Shown: positions 35,782-45,733, counted from the first letter of the stretch. The stretch: DNA of 46,882 nucleotides from Alteromonadaceae bacterium (GCA_013373625.1 JABXHM010000031.1:1-46882), one strand, 5' to 3'. A program made the numbers and translations. The notes: generated from the letters alone by a model not told the origin.

Positions 35782-37401
35782 TCAATTACCCTGCATCACG
35801 TTGTAAGGCGCCGCACTGCCATTGACGGCATCAAAGCGTGATGGATAAAAGCCAGGCTTTTTAAGAAACTGATTTGACGTTTCAAACGCGTAACCAACGT
35901 TTAATACTGTGGCATCCTGCCACTGACCGCCAACAATACTAAAGCCCACCGGCAAATCCCTTACACTGGCCATAGGCACCGTAATGTGGGGATAACCGGC
36001 TATGGCGGCAAGGTAACCAATACCAATAAACCCTGTTGGGGCATTGTCGCCAAATACGCTATCAATAATAAATGCCGGATTGTTTGTTGGCGCAACCAGC
36101 ACATCCACCTCGTACTCAGTTAGCAATTTATCAATACCGTTGTCACGTGTAGCGGTTCTAACAGTTTGCAGGGCTTCAGTATACTTTTTGTCTTGCATAC
36201 CATCAGTGGCTGCTGCCTTGTCAAAAATAGACTGGTCAAAAAGTTGTAACTCACGCTTCGATGCGGCGTTAAAGTTGATCAAGTCCTGTAAACTTCGAAC
36301 CTCCAATGGCGCCGGAGAAGACTGCAGATATTCATTTAGGGTTGATTTAAACTCCGCCAGCAATACAAAATACGCATCTTCGCCAAAATTATCCGGCAGC
36401 TTGAGAGCATCAATTTCTACCAGCTCTGCGCCTTGTGCAGTTAATTGTGCCAGACTGTCGTCAAACGCATCGATAATGGCTTGATCTTCTCCCTGACTGT
36501 CGCGCATAACACCCACTTTCAAGCCTCGAATATCACCATTTAGTTCTACCAGCGCCTGTGCCGCCGGACGGCTGTCAGACTGGGTTGCTTTATCGCCGGC
36601 GTCGGTAGTTGCCATTACCGAAGCCATTAACGCTGCATCTTTAACACTGCGGGTCATCGGGCCCGCTGTGTCCTGGGTAACCGAAATGGGCACAATGTGT
36701 GTACGAGGAATCAATCCCACAGTGGGCTTAAAACCAACAATGCCATTCATCGATGACGGACAAATCACTGAGCCATTGGTTTCGGTCCCTACCGCTAACG
36801 ATGCCAGACCAGCCGCTATTGCAGCCCCCGAACCTGATGAAGAACCACACGCAGTGCGCGATAATATATGAGGGTTACGGGTAAGGCCGCCTACCGCGCT
36901 CCAGCCGCTGATTGAATCCTCAGAACGAAAATTAGCCCATTCTGATAAATTTGTTTTACCCAGTATGATGGCACCTGCGGCACGCAATTGCGCCACCAGC
37001 GGCGAGTCACGCAGCGTATCGTTATTTAAAAGCGCCAATGAGCCCGCCGTAGTCGGCATATCTTTAGTTTCAATATTGTCTTTCAGTAAAACCGGGATAC
37101 CATGCAGCGGCCCTAAAGGTTCACCGCTGGCAACCGCCGCATCGCGAACGCGCGCGGCATTCAAAGCATCCGGATTCAGCAGTAAAATGCTGTTAATGTT
37201 AGGGCCTTTTTTGTCCAGTGCATCAATCCGCGCAAGGTATCCGGTCACTAAATCTTCAGCGCTTATCTGGCCATTTTTAATCGCCTCAGCCTGCTGCGCT
37301 GCAGGCGTTTCTAACCACTGCTCGTCTATCGGTGTAGACGGCTTTGTTGCACATGACAGCAACGATACCAGTAACACTGCACTTGCCAGTTTTTGCCACA
37401 T
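35782..37401 (-). CDS. Amidase-signature-family lipoprotein
   Basis: The 539-residue protein starts with a lipoprotein signal (lipobox SLLSCA). The amidase-signature domain has HGIPVLLKDNIE with the catalytic Lys, GSSSGSGAAIAAGLA with the cis-Ser, and GTETNGSVICPSSMNGIVGFKPT with the catalytic Ser, a complete Ser-Ser-Lys set. It hydrolyses an amide at the cell surface or periplasm; the substrate is not evident. It stands alone and points toward the HiPIP gene. Confidence 0.9.
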   Translation of the reverse strand: MWQKLASAVLLVSLLSCATKPSTPIDEQWLETPAAQQAEAIKNGQISAEDLVTGYLARIDALDKKGPNINSILLLNPDALNAARVRDAAVASGEPLGPLHGIPVLLKDNIETKDMPTTAGSLALLNNDTLRDSPLVAQLRAAGAIILGKTNLSEWANFRSEDSISGWSAVGGLTRNPHILSRTACGSSSGSGAAIAAGLASLAVGTETNGSVICPSSMNGIVGFKPTVGLIPRTHIVPISVTQDTAGPMTRSVKDAALMASVMATTDAGDKATQSDSRPAAQALVELNGDIRGLKVGVMRDSQGEDQAIIDAFDDSLAQLTAQGAELVEIDALKLPDNFGEDAYFVLLAEFKSTLNEYLQSSPAPLEVRSLQDLINFNAASKRELQLFDQSIFDKAAATDGMQDKKYTEALQTVRTATRDNGIDKLLTEYEVDVLVAPTNNPAFIIDSVFGDNAPTGFIGIGYLAAIAGYPHITVPMASVRDLPVGFSIVGGQWQDATVLNVGYAFETSNQFLKKPGFYPSRFDAVNGSAAPYNVMQGN

Positions 37402-37633
37402 TGTTGTTGTTCTCCCGTTAAGTAACCCTGCTTTATTACAGATTTTTATATTCCGCTGGCCACCGTTACTTGCCTGTGCAACATAACCGGCTAACGGTTA
37501 AACAATAAAGTAAATGTACCGGCAACTCTACATTGACGAGACGAATCGCTGCTGCAGTGCGCGTTTAGTAACAGTACACTGACACTACCAAGCCTGTTAA
37601 ACTTCGGTTTTTTAAAGCACGATCGAGAACCTG

Positions 37634-38515
37634 ATGCCCTGGCTACAACTCAAAATTGATACTTCTGCAGAAATGGCGGAACAAGTAGGTGGCATGCTCA
37701 CTGCCAATGGTGCGCAGGCCGTTACCTTTGTTGATGCCAAAGACACCCCCATGTATGAGCCAAAACCAGGCGAAGTCATGCTCTGGCCTGATACTCAGGT
37801 AGTCGGGCTGTTCGATGCCAGCGATGACATGCCTGCCATTATTAAACGCCTTAGCAACGCCAAAGTACTGGGAAAAGACTTTAAATACCGCCTTGAACCT
37901 CTCGAGGACAAAGACTGGGAACGCGAGTGGATGGACAACTTCCACCCCATGCAGTTTGGCAAACGGCTATGGATTTGCCCCAGTTGGCGTGATGTACCCG
38001 ACCCGGATGCTGTTAACGTAATGCTCGATCCTGGCCTGGCCTTTGGTACCGGTACCCACCCGACCACCTCTCTGTGTTTACGCTGGCTCGATGGCATCGA
38101 TCTGGCAGGCAAAACCGTCGTCGATTTCGGCTGTGGTTCAGGTATTTTAGCGATCGCTGCGCTCAAGCTTGGTGCCGAAAAAGTTATTGGTATCGACATA
38201 GACCCACAAGCATTGCAGGCCTCAATGGACAATGCCGGGCGCAATGGCGTGGCTGACCGCTTAAGCGTGTTTCTGCCCGCCGACCAACCCTCTCTGCAGG
38301 CCGACATAGTGATGGCCAATATTTTATCCGGCCCGCTGCTCGAACTTCAGGGAGTAATTACAGACTACTGTAAAACAGACGGATTATTAGTGCTGTCTGG
38401 CATTTTGGCAGAACAGGTACCTCGTATAGAGTCGGCCTATCAACAACACTTCCGGCTTGAACAAACTGCTATCGATGATGAATGGGCTCGGGTATCGGGC
38501 CAACGAATTCGATAA
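37634..38515 (+). CDS. prmA: Ribosomal protein L11 methyltransferase
   Basis: The 293-residue protein is the normal PrmA length. It has the N-terminal L11-recognition domain ([16 protein letters not shown]) and a SAM-binding domain with [40 protein letters not shown] and MANILSGPL. It trimethylates ribosomal protein L11. It precedes dusB-fis, conserved neighbours in gammaproteobacteria. Confidence 0.97.
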   Translation: MPWLQLKIDTSAEMAEQVGGMLTANGAQAVTFVDAKDTPMYEPKPGEVMLWPDTQVVGLFDASDDMPAIIKRLSNAKVLGKDFKYRLEPLEDKDWEREWMDNFHPMQFGKRLWICPSWRDVPDPDAVNVMLDPGLAFGTGTHPTTSLCLRWLDGIDLAGKTVVDFGCGSGILAIAALKLGAEKVIGIDIDPQALQASMDNAGRNGVADRLSVFLPADQPSLQADIVMANILSGPLLELQGVITDYCKTDGLLVLSGILAEQVPRIESAYQQHFRLEQTAIDDEWARVSGQRIR

Positions 38516-38625
38516 ATTGCAGACAAATTACGACGACGTACTTTTATTATGCTGTAACCACTTTGACATAAAAACGAAATCTTTTTGTCAAGAGCGATAA
38601 TGCAAATTTTGTTTGATTTTTAGCC

Positions 38626-38663
38626 TTTTCAAGATTGCAGAAAACGCGTACACTTAGCGCCCC
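38626..38663 (+). promoter_or_regulatory. dusB-fis promoter with GC-rich discriminator
   Basis: TTTTCA, 17-nt spacer and TACACT are followed by the discriminator TAGCGCCCC (38655-38663). A GC-rich discriminator is the hallmark of stringently controlled promoters such as those of rRNA and fis in Escherichia coli. Confidence 0.5.
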
Positions 38664-38709
38664 ATTTCGGACAGGTGGTTATTTTCTACGCAAATGCAGG
38701 TTGTTTTTT

Positions 38710-39708
38710 ATGCAAATTGGAACTTACTCACTTGACAATAACCTAATGCTGGCACCTATGGCGGGTGTGACAGACAGGCCTTTCAGGCAGCTCTGTCGTC
38801 GTCTGGGGGCAGGTTTGGTTGTATCAGAAATGCTGAGCAGTAATCCAAAGGTATGGAAAACTGCCAAATCTATGCAACGCATGGATCACAGCGGGGAGTC
38901 GGGGATACGTTCGGTACAAATTGCCGGTGCAGATCCAGACTTAATGGCTGAGGCAGCGAAATTTAACGTTGCTAATGGCGCCCAGATTATTGATATCAAT
39001 ATGGGGTGCCCGGCTAAAAAGGTAAATAAAAAACTGGCCGGTTCGGCGCTATTACAACACCCTGATTTAGTTGAATCTATTGTTCAGGCCGTAGTAAACG
39101 CAGTATCAGTACCAGTCACTCTGAAGATACGCACAGGGTGGGACACGGACAATCGCAATGGGGTAAACATAGCCCGTATTGCAGAAGAAAACGGCATACA
39201 GTCGCTGGCGGTCCACGGACGTACCAGAGCTTGTATGTATAAGGGCTTTGCTGAGTACGAGACTATCCGCCAAATAAAACAGGCGGTATCAATACCAGTA
39301 GTAGCTAACGGTGACATTACCTCACCACAAAAAGCCAGGGAAGTGCTTGAGTACACCGAAGCCGACGCATTAATGATTGGTCGCGGCGCTCAGGGTAACC
39401 CGTGGATTTTCAGAGAAGTCTCGCACTATCTGACCACAGGTGAACTTTTGCCACCGCCATCATTACTGGAACAGTATTCGGTAATGAAAGAACACGTAGC
39501 GGCCGTACATGCTTTTTACGGAGCAGAGAACGGCGTTCGTATAGCCCGCAAACATGTGGGTTGGTATTTGGTGGAGCACGATAAGGATCGTCAGTTCCGT
39601 AAAGCGTTTAATGGGCTGGAGTCTGCCAACGAGCAGCTGCAAGCCATAGACGACTATTTTAACGCGCTGCAACAAGGCGAGACTCGACAGATCTCTCCGG
39701 CAGCATAA
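38710..39708 (+). CDS. dusB: tRNA-dihydrouridine synthase B
   Basis: The protein has about 332 residues from the ATG at 38710 (MQIGTYSLDNNLMLAPMAGVTDRPFR). An open frame extends upstream to 38635 but would run through the promoter and adds a non-conserved stretch. Dus motifs are visible: MAGVTDRPF, INMGCPAKKVNKKLAGSALL with the catalytic Cys, TLKIRTGWD, and GRGAQGNPWIF. It reduces uridines in tRNA with FMN. It forms an operon with fis (30 bp gap). Confidence 0.96.
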   Translation: MQIGTYSLDNNLMLAPMAGVTDRPFRQLCRRLGAGLVVSEMLSSNPKVWKTAKSMQRMDHSGESGIRSVQIAGADPDLMAEAAKFNVANGAQIIDINMGCPAKKVNKKLAGSALLQHPDLVESIVQAVVNAVSVPVTLKIRTGWDTDNRNGVNIARIAEENGIQSLAVHGRTRACMYKGFAEYETIRQIKQAVSIPVVANGDITSPQKAREVLEYTEADALMIGRGAQGNPWIFREVSHYLTTGELLPPPSLLEQYSVMKEHVAAVHAFYGAENGVRIARKHVGWYLVEHDKDRQFRKAFNGLESANEQLQAIDDYFNALQQGETRQISPAA

Positions 39709-39738
39709 GACTGATTAACAAAAGAGCAAGAAAGTATT

Positions 39739-40032
39739 ATGTTCGATCAAAATGTAACTTCTCCTTTTACTACAACTGTAACTACTCCTTCACAGACTCA
39801 GGCTCAAAAGCCACTGCGTGACTCAGTTAAACAAGCGGTCAACAAGTACCTCAAGCAACTGGACAATACCAACATCGATAACCTGTATGACATGGTGTTA
39901 GCCGAAGTTGAAGCGCCTTTACTGGAAGAAGTTATGACTTTTACCCGCGGCAACCAAACGCGTGCTGCCATCATGATGGGTATCAACCGTGGCACACTGC
40001 GCAAAAAATTAAAGCAGTATGGCATGAACTAA
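39739..40032 (+). CDS. fis: Nucleoid protein Fis
   Basis: The 97-residue protein is the usual Fis length. It has the beta-hairpin arm region near the N-terminus, a helical dimer core, and the C-terminal [30 protein letters not shown]. Fis bends DNA and controls rRNA, tRNA and growth-phase genes. It is second in dusB-fis, with a terminator at 40054-40079. Confidence 0.97.
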   Translation: MFDQNVTSPFTTTVTTPSQTQAQKPLRDSVKQAVNKYLKQLDNTNIDNLYDMVLAEVEAPLLEEVMTFTRGNQTRAAIMMGINRGTLRKKLKQYGMN

Positions 40033-40053
40033 GCAACACGGGCCTGGCCCATT

Positions 40054-40079
40054 AAAGAGCACCTTTTGGTGCTCTTTTT
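40054..40079 (+). terminator. Intrinsic terminator after fis
   Basis: AAAGAGCACC, TTTT loop and GGTGCTCTTT form a perfect 10-bp stem that runs into T residues. Confidence 0.9.
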
Positions 40080-40191
40080 GTTTATACTATGCTGGTGAGT
40101 CCGACAGCGACAGGGTGCACAATAAATAACATAATCGTCGGGCAAGCAGTCATTACTTTAACTCATAACCTCATCGAAACAAGAAACCACT

Positions 40192-41790
40192 ATGGAAACA
40201 CCAAAACCGATCAAACGCGCTTTGCTAAGCGTTTCAGACAAAACCGGCATTGTGGAATTTGCTACCGCGCTGCATGATGCTGGTGTAGAGCTGCTGTCTA
40301 CCGGCGGCACAGCTAAGTTATTGGCTGAAAAAGGCTTACCTGTTATTGAGGTATCAAACTATACCGGTCATCCTGAAATTATGGACGGCCGTGTAAAAAC
40401 ACTGCACCCTAAAATTCATGGCGGTATATTAGCGCGCCGGGGCACCGATGAAGCGGTCATGGCAGAAAATAACATTGGTCCTATCGACTTGGTAGCGGTT
40501 AACTTGTACCCCTTCGCTGCCACCGTGGCCAAAGAAGACTGCACGCTGGAAGATGCTATCGAAAATATCGATATTGGTGGGCCAACGATGGTTCGCGCGG
40601 CGGCCAAAAACCATAAAGACGTTACCATAGTGGTTAACGCTGCCGATTACGCCCGCGTATTAACTGAAATGCAAAGTAATGCCGGCTCACTCACCTATAC
40701 CACCCGCTTTGATCTCGCAATAAAGGCCTTTGAGCACACAGCAGAATACGACGGTATGATTGCTAATTATTTTGGTGCACGCCTCGATTCAACCGATTGC
40801 GCCGATGACTGCGATCACGAGCACAGTGAATTCCCGCGTACCTTTAATATTCAGGTAAGCAAAAAGCAAGACCTACGCTATGGCGAAAACAGTCATCAGT
40901 CGGCGGCTTTTTATGTCGAAAATGACATTCAGGAAGCCTCTGTTGCCACGGCAACCCAATTAAACGGTAAAGAACTGTCGTTTAACAATATTGCCGACAC
41001 CGATGCGGCGCTTGAGTGCGTTAAAGAATTTGTTGAACCGGCCTGCGTGATTGTGAAACACGCCAACCCTTGTGGTGTGGCGCTGGGCGAAAACATTTTA
41101 GAAGCGTACGATCGCGCCTTTAAAACCGACCCGACCTCTGCGTTTGGCGGTATTATTGCCTTTAACCGCGAGCTCGATGCCACCACCGCGCAAGCCATTG
41201 TTGATCGTCAGTTTGTTGAAGTGATAATTGCACCAACGGTATCACAAGCTGCCGCAGACATTGTTGCCACCAAGAAAAACGTGCGTTTACTGGCGTGCGG
41301 AGACTGGCAGGGTCAGCTTACCGAAGGTTACGACTTTAAACGTGTGAATGGCGGCTTGTTAGTGCAGGAACGCGATTTCGGCATGGTTGACATGGAAGAT
41401 CTCGAAGTGGTTACCAAGCGCCAGCCTACCGAAGCCGAACTACGCGACTTAATGTTCTGCTGGAAAGTCGCTAAATACGTGAAGTCGAATGCCATTGTAT
41501 ATTGCAAAGACAGTATGACTATTGGTGTGGGCGCCGGCCAGATGAGCCGCGTGTATTCAGCTAAAATTGCCGGTATTAAAGCCGCTGATGAGAACCTCGA
41601 AGTGGCTGGTTCAGTTATGGCGTCGGATGCGTTCTTCCCGTTCCGCGACGGTATTGATGCGGCCGCAGCGGCAGGCATTAAAGCCGTAATCCAGCCAGGC
41701 GGCTCAATGCGCGACAACGAAGTGATTGCCGCTGCCGATGAGCACGACATTGCCATGGTCTTTACCGGTATGCGCCACTTCCGTCACTGA
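40192..41790 (+). CDS. purH: Bifunctional AICAR formyltransferase/IMP cyclohydrolase
   Basis: The 532-residue protein has the N-terminal IMP cyclohydrolase ([40 protein letters not shown]) and the C-terminal formyltransferase ([28 protein letters not shown], with the Lys-His catalytic pair, and [12 protein letters not shown]). It performs the last two steps of IMP synthesis. No PurR box was seen upstream. The next gene but one is purD, as in many gammaproteobacteria where purH and purD adjoin. Confidence 0.97.
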   Translation: METPKPIKRALLSVSDKTGIVEFATALHDAGVELLSTGGTAKLLAEKGLPVIEVSNYTGHPEIMDGRVKTLHPKIHGGILARRGTDEAVMAENNIGPIDLVAVNLYPFAATVAKEDCTLEDAIENIDIGGPTMVRAAAKNHKDVTIVVNAADYARVLTEMQSNAGSLTYTTRFDLAIKAFEHTAEYDGMIANYFGARLDSTDCADDCDHEHSEFPRTFNIQVSKKQDLRYGENSHQSAAFYVENDIQEASVATATQLNGKELSFNNIADTDAALECVKEFVEPACVIVKHANPCGVALGENILEAYDRAFKTDPTSAFGGIIAFNRELDATTAQAIVDRQFVEVIIAPTVSQAAADIVATKKNVRLLACGDWQGQLTEGYDFKRVNGGLLVQERDFGMVDMEDLEVVTKRQPTEAELRDLMFCWKVAKYVKSNAIVYCKDSMTIGVGAGQMSRVYSAKIAGIKAADENLEVAGSVMASDAFFPFRDGIDAAAAAGIKAVIQPGGSMRDNEVIAAADEHDIAMVFTGMRHFRH

Positions 41791-41824
41791 TTGCAGTAAG
41801 CATTCGCTGCAAAGCGTGTTTTTG

Positions 41825-41870
41825 CGTTAGCCTGGCAACACGAATGTGAACATTCTGTGTTAGGCTAACG
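41825..41870. repeat. Strong hairpin between purH and the methyltransferase-like gene
   Basis: CGTTAGCCT (41825-41833) pairs with AGGCTAACG (41862-41870). Inside, AACACGAATGT pairs with ACATTCTGTGTT with one bulge. No T-run follows on the plus strand, so it is not a typical terminator; it may stabilise or process the purH transcript. Confidence 0.65.
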
Positions 41871-41907
41871 TAGTAAACAGCATGTTAATGACAGAAGGGA
41901 AATAATA

Positions 41908-42720
41908 ATGCGTAAATCAGCGGTTTTACTACTAGCAAGTTTGTTATCAGTACCGGCGTTTACCGCCAATGCAGACGCTATTGCCGATGCAGTAAGTACT
42001 GACACTCGTTCTGACCAGGCGCGCCTGCGTGATGAATACCGCAATCCACAACAAACCTTACGGTTTTTTGATATACAGCCTGACATGAATGTGGTGGAAA
42101 TCAGCCCCGGCGGCGGTTGGTATACCAATATTCTGGCACCACTGCTTAAAAACGACGGTAAACTGGTTGCCGCGCACTTTTATATCGACGACGAAGCCCC
42201 CAGCTACTATCACCGCTTAGTGGCCAGTTTTAAAGAGAAAATGGCTGATGACGGCCCGTTTAATGCGGTTGAACTCACCGCGTTTCACCCCATTAAGGCA
42301 TTAGACGTAGGTGAACCGGGTGCTGCAGATCGCGTGCTGACCTTTCGTAATGTGCACAACTGGTACATGGCCGATAAAAAGCAAGGTGTAGCAAATGCTA
42401 TGCAGGCTTTTTATAAAGCACTTAAGCCAGGTGGCATATTAGGTGTTGTTGATCACCGTTTACCAGAGTCTGCCGACGACAGCATGATGGAGTCATCAGG
42501 CTACATGAAGCAGTCGTTTGTAATAGCAGCTGCTGAAAAGGCAGGCTTTAAGCTGGTAGCCAGTAGTGAAATCAATGCCAACCCTATGGATACCGCAGAA
42601 CACCCTCGTGGTGTTTGGACACTCCCCCCCAGCCTCAGACTGGGCGAAGAAAACCAGGCGCATTATTTGGCGATTGGTGAGAGTGACCGTATGACCCTTA
42701 AATTTATGAAACCAGAATAA
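41908..42720 (+). CDS. Exported class I methyltransferase-like protein
   Basis: The 270-residue protein has a signal peptide (MRKSAVLLLASLLSVPAFTANA). A Rossmann methyltransferase-like fold follows with motif I NVVEISPGGGWYTNILAPLL, a LVAAHF motif II, NVHNWYM in the motif IV region and LKPGGILGVVDHR. Similar predicted methyltransferases form a family of exported proteins in proteobacteria. S-adenosylmethionine is not expected in the periplasm, so catalytic activity there is doubtful. It sits between purH and purD, 16 bp before purD, so it is probably cotranscribed with purD. Confidence 0.85.
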   Translation: MRKSAVLLLASLLSVPAFTANADAIADAVSTDTRSDQARLRDEYRNPQQTLRFFDIQPDMNVVEISPGGGWYTNILAPLLKNDGKLVAAHFYIDDEAPSYYHRLVASFKEKMADDGPFNAVELTAFHPIKALDVGEPGAADRVLTFRNVHNWYMADKKQGVANAMQAFYKALKPGGILGVVDHRLPESADDSMMESSGYMKQSFVIAAAEKAGFKLVASSEINANPMDTAEHPRGVWTLPPSLRLGEENQAHYLAIGESDRMTLKFMKPE

Positions 42721-42736
42721 CTACGGAATACACTTA

Positions 42737-44035
42737 ATGAAGGTACTTGTGATTGGCGGTGGTGGCCGCGAACATGCGCTGGCCTGGAAAGCATCGCAAT
42801 CGATTGGCGTAACAGAGGTTTTTGTTGCCCCCGGTAACGCCGGAACGGCAACGGAGAAGGGCTTAACCAATGTAGACATCGACGCTACAGATGTTGACGG
42901 TTTGCTTGCATTTGCTCAAACAAACACCGTTGATCTCACCATTGTTGGCCCTGAAGCGCCATTGGTAATTGGTGTTGTTGACACCTTTGAAGCCGCCGGG
43001 ATGAGAATTTTTGGCCCGACCAAAGGCGCTGCACAACTGGAGGGCTCAAAAGCCTTTACCAAAGACTTTTTAGCCCGCCATGACATCCCCACTGCCGATT
43101 ACGAGAATTTCACTGAAATCGATCCAGCACTGGCCTATGTGCGCGAAAAAGGCGCCCCCATTGTGGTAAAAGCCGATGGCTTGGCAGCAGGTAAAGGCGT
43201 TATTGTTGCAATGACGCTTGCCGAGGCCGAAGACGCGATTAAAGATATGCTTGCCGATAACGCCTTTGGCGATGCCGGCAGCCGCGTGGTAATTGAGGAA
43301 TTCCTCGACGGAGAAGAAGCCTCGTTTATTGTCATGGTAGATGGTAAAAACGTGGCGGCGTTTGCCACCAGCCAGGATCACAAGCGTATGGGTGATGGCG
43401 ACAGCGGGCCCAATACCGGCGGTATGGGCGCATACTCTCCGGCGCCGGTGGTGACACCTGACATCCACCAGCGCATTATGGATGAGGTAATCAACCCCAC
43501 CGTGGCAGGCATGGCTGAAGAAGGCTACCCCTACGTAGGCTTTTTGTACGCTGGCCTGATGATCATGGCCGATGGCACTCCAAAGGTCATTGAGTACAAC
43601 TGCCGCTTTGGCGATCCGGAAACACAACCCATGATGCTGCGTTTGCAGTCTGATTTGGTGGCACTATGCCTGAAAGCCTGTGACGGTGAATTAGCCGATA
43701 CTGTTATCGACTTCGACCCGCGTGCAGCCGTTGGTGTAGTACTGGCAGCGGGCGGTTACCCGGCAGACTACGCCAAAGGTGACGTGATTTCGGGCCTCGA
43801 TGAAGCCGCTAAACTGGACGGAAAAGTATTCCACGCTGGTACTGCACTGAAAGACGGTAACGTGGTGACCAGTGGTGGCCGCGTATTATGCGCCACAGCA
43901 CTGGGCAACAACGTGACAGAAGCTCAGCAGCAGGCCTATAAACTGGTTAAGGCTATTGACTGGAAAGACGTGTATTTTCGCAACGACATTGCTTATAGGG
44001 CAATTAAGCGCGAGCAGGCTGGCCTGGCCAACTAA
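42737..44035 (+). CDS. purD: Phosphoribosylamine-glycine ligase
   Basis: The 432-residue ATP-grasp enzyme starts MKVLVIGGGGREHALAWK, followed by VVKADGLAAGKGV, DGEEASFIVMVDG, DHKRMGDGDSGPNTGGMGAYSP and YNCRFGDPETQPM. It makes glycinamide ribonucleotide in purine synthesis. It is followed by a strong terminator. Confidence 0.97.
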   Translation: MKVLVIGGGGREHALAWKASQSIGVTEVFVAPGNAGTATEKGLTNVDIDATDVDGLLAFAQTNTVDLTIVGPEAPLVIGVVDTFEAAGMRIFGPTKGAAQLEGSKAFTKDFLARHDIPTADYENFTEIDPALAYVREKGAPIVVKADGLAAGKGVIVAMTLAEAEDAIKDMLADNAFGDAGSRVVIEEFLDGEEASFIVMVDGKNVAAFATSQDHKRMGDGDSGPNTGGMGAYSPAPVVTPDIHQRIMDEVINPTVAGMAEEGYPYVGFLYAGLMIMADGTPKVIEYNCRFGDPETQPMMLRLQSDLVALCLKACDGELADTVIDFDPRAAVGVVLAAGGYPADYAKGDVISGLDEAAKLDGKVFHAGTALKDGNVVTSGGRVLCATALGNNVTEAQQQAYKLVKAIDWKDVYFRNDIAYRAIKREQAGLAN

Positions 44036-44066
44036 CCCGCGCTACGTAAGCGGTTTTTAAAAATAC

Positions 44067-44098
44067 AAACGGCCCTGATTCGGGCCGTTTTCTTTTTT
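44067..44098. terminator. Intrinsic terminator after purD
   Basis: AAACGGCCC, 6-nt loop and GGGCCGTTT form a perfect 9-bp stem followed by a T-rich run. It may also end the convergent lectin-like gene (stop at 44173), as A residues precede the stem. Confidence 0.9.
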
Positions 44099-44172
44099 AC
44101 AAAGCCTGTTGCAGGAGGCGTTTCAACAATGGCTTCATTACGCTGCCGCAAAGCACGAATTAACAGACGAAG

Positions 44173-45015
44173 TTAAAATGACTTTCTGCGGTATGCAATC
44201 AGGCCGAGTGTTGACAGCATTAACAATAAAAATGAGCCAGGTGCTGAAACAGGCGGCGCACCATTACTGGCAAAGTTCTCATCAAAGTCAGTATTAAATG
44301 AAAAACTATTAATGTCGTGGTTGTTATACGCAGAACCGGTAGCAGATGTAAAGCCAACAAATACATCTGTGGAGTCAAAGATGCTGGTCAGGTCAACGTT
44401 ATAAATGATGGCTTCAAGCGTTGGTTTCACCGACGTTTGGCTATAGCGCACACTCAGCTCATCAATGGTACCGTCATAGTCAATCCAGGCAAACCAATCG
44501 CTGCCGTTATTGAATCGTGTCGGTTCGTTGACTGTTGTGACTGATGTAACATTACCATCGAGGTTAACACCTACGTGGTTACCATTAGGATCCGTAGGCG
44601 TGCCGTTATCCCAGGTGTCAAACTCAACACCAAGCGACTCACCCAAACCATCAAAACCAATACCACCACCTGCAGAACCTGCGGTATTTGAAACAGTTTG
44701 CATAGTAAAGACCAGGCCATCAGCACCGGGCCCGTCACTATCTCCAAAGCCACCCAGGCCCGAAATATTAAACGAGAAAAAGGCACTAAACGACACATCA
44801 GCGCTCAATGCAATGGCATTAGTAGAAAACGCACTACCTGCCTGACCTGACGTATCAGATGTTAACCTCAGTACGTCACCAACCTGAGCGGCGTTACCAT
44901 TTAACTGAAGCCCGGTAACATCTGAAAAGTCGGTGTAACTGATCACTGCCGCGTTTGCTGTCACGGTGCCGGCTAACCCCATTGCCAGCATCAATCCTTT
45001 CATTATCTTGTTCAT
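44173..45015 (-). CDS. L-type-lectin-like secreted protein with PEP-CTERM-like C-terminus
   Basis: The 280-residue protein has a signal peptide (to about ANA, residue 22) and a beta-rich domain of about 200 residues resembling legume/L-type lectins. That domain includes FGDSDGPGADGLVFTMQ, IGFDGLGESLGVEFDTWDN and HVGVNLDGNV. It ends with a sorting-signal-like tail: VSAPGSF, a hydrophobic helix and YRRKSF, a variant of the PEP-CTERM pattern. Such proteins are delivered to the envelope and often processed by an exosortase; the tail lacks a standard PEP triplet. A carbohydrate-binding surface role is inferred. Confidence 0.82.
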   Translation of the reverse strand: MNKIMKGLMLAMGLAGTVTANAAVISYTDFSDVTGLQLNGNAAQVGDVLRLTSDTSGQAGSAFSTNAIALSADVSFSAFFSFNISGLGGFGDSDGPGADGLVFTMQTVSNTAGSAGGGIGFDGLGESLGVEFDTWDNGTPTDPNGNHVGVNLDGNVTSVTTVNEPTRFNNGSDWFAWIDYDGTIDELSVRYSQTSVKPTLEAIIYNVDLTSIFDSTDVFVGFTSATGSAYNNHDINSFSFNTDFDENFASNGAPPVSAPGSFLLLMLSTLGLIAYRRKSF

Positions 45016-45268
45016 AAAAACACCTTGCGCTTTACCGCCTTATACTTTTGTCTAGTGTTCTATAAGCAAAAATCACTCCAAAATAATTTTCAATATATTA
45101 ACAATATGTTAACAAAACACCAAAAGAGGGCAGGTAAAATGTGTAAACAAAGCTGACACTAATCATGCACGTTAAAATGAGAGAGTATGTTGTGATGAGG
45201 AATGTTTTGTGACAATAGCGTATCCTGAAAGCGGTCTTAAAGCACCGTTGTTTTTCCCCACCAGCGGG

Positions 45269-45520
45269 TTATTCCGGATTGGCGGCTTTTTTATTAAAGC
45301 GGTTCATCATATTGCCAGTGAACGCCCAAATCATAACGCCGCTCCACGCAATGACAGACAAGCCCGCCGGTATACACGCTAACGCAATGAGTTTGAAATG
45401 CTTGCGGTTACATGCCAGCGCCACCAGCGCGGGTAAAAACCACACCAGCAATACTGATGCGCCTATTGCCACAAGTTGTACTGGTGTCGCCGTGTCAAAA
45501 AACTGGGTAAAAAAATCCAT
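45269..45520 (-). CDS. Small membrane protein, superinfection-immunity-like family
   Basis: The 83-residue protein has two predicted membrane helices (about 15-36 and 46-68), with the pattern VWFLPALVALACNRKHFKLIALACIPAGLSVIAWSGVMIWAF in outline. This resembles the Imm_superinfect family (T4 Imm-like): a LPxxVAL helix, basic loop, then a GW-type helix. Bacterial members are common and their role is not established. It stands alone. Confidence 0.65.
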   Translation of the reverse strand: MDFFTQFFDTATPVQLVAIGASVLLVWFLPALVALACNRKHFKLIALACIPAGLSVIAWSGVMIWAFTGNMMNRFNKKAANPE

Positions 45521-45704
45521 GGTTGTTTGTGCCTGGTTATGTCAACTAACCTTCATAGTCGTTGAGCTGGCTAAAAAATTACAGTGACAGCAAAATAAAT
45601 GTTTGAGAGTTAACCTTTTCCCTGGCCATTCAGCGTGTGTGCACTAGCTTTGTTAGCATGCAACGACACGGCCATAAGAACAACCATTACCACATCGTGG
45701 GGGG

Positions 45705-45733
45705 TTGATTATTAGCGTCTGGCAGCTTATAAC
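45705..45733 (+). promoter_or_regulatory. Probable promoter of prkB
   Basis: TTGATT (45705-45710), a 17-nt spacer and TATAAC (45728-45733) match sigma-70 elements; the ATG of prkB is about 80 bp downstream. Confidence 0.55.

Noticed and set aside
38635..38709. Upstream extension of dusB
   Set aside because: The extra 25 residues are not conserved in DusB and would be translated from the promoter/discriminator region; the ATG at 38710 gives the normal start.
44109..44297. 62-codon open frame after purD
   Set aside because: It overlaps the convergent lectin-like gene, lacks a ribosome site and has no recognisable sequence.
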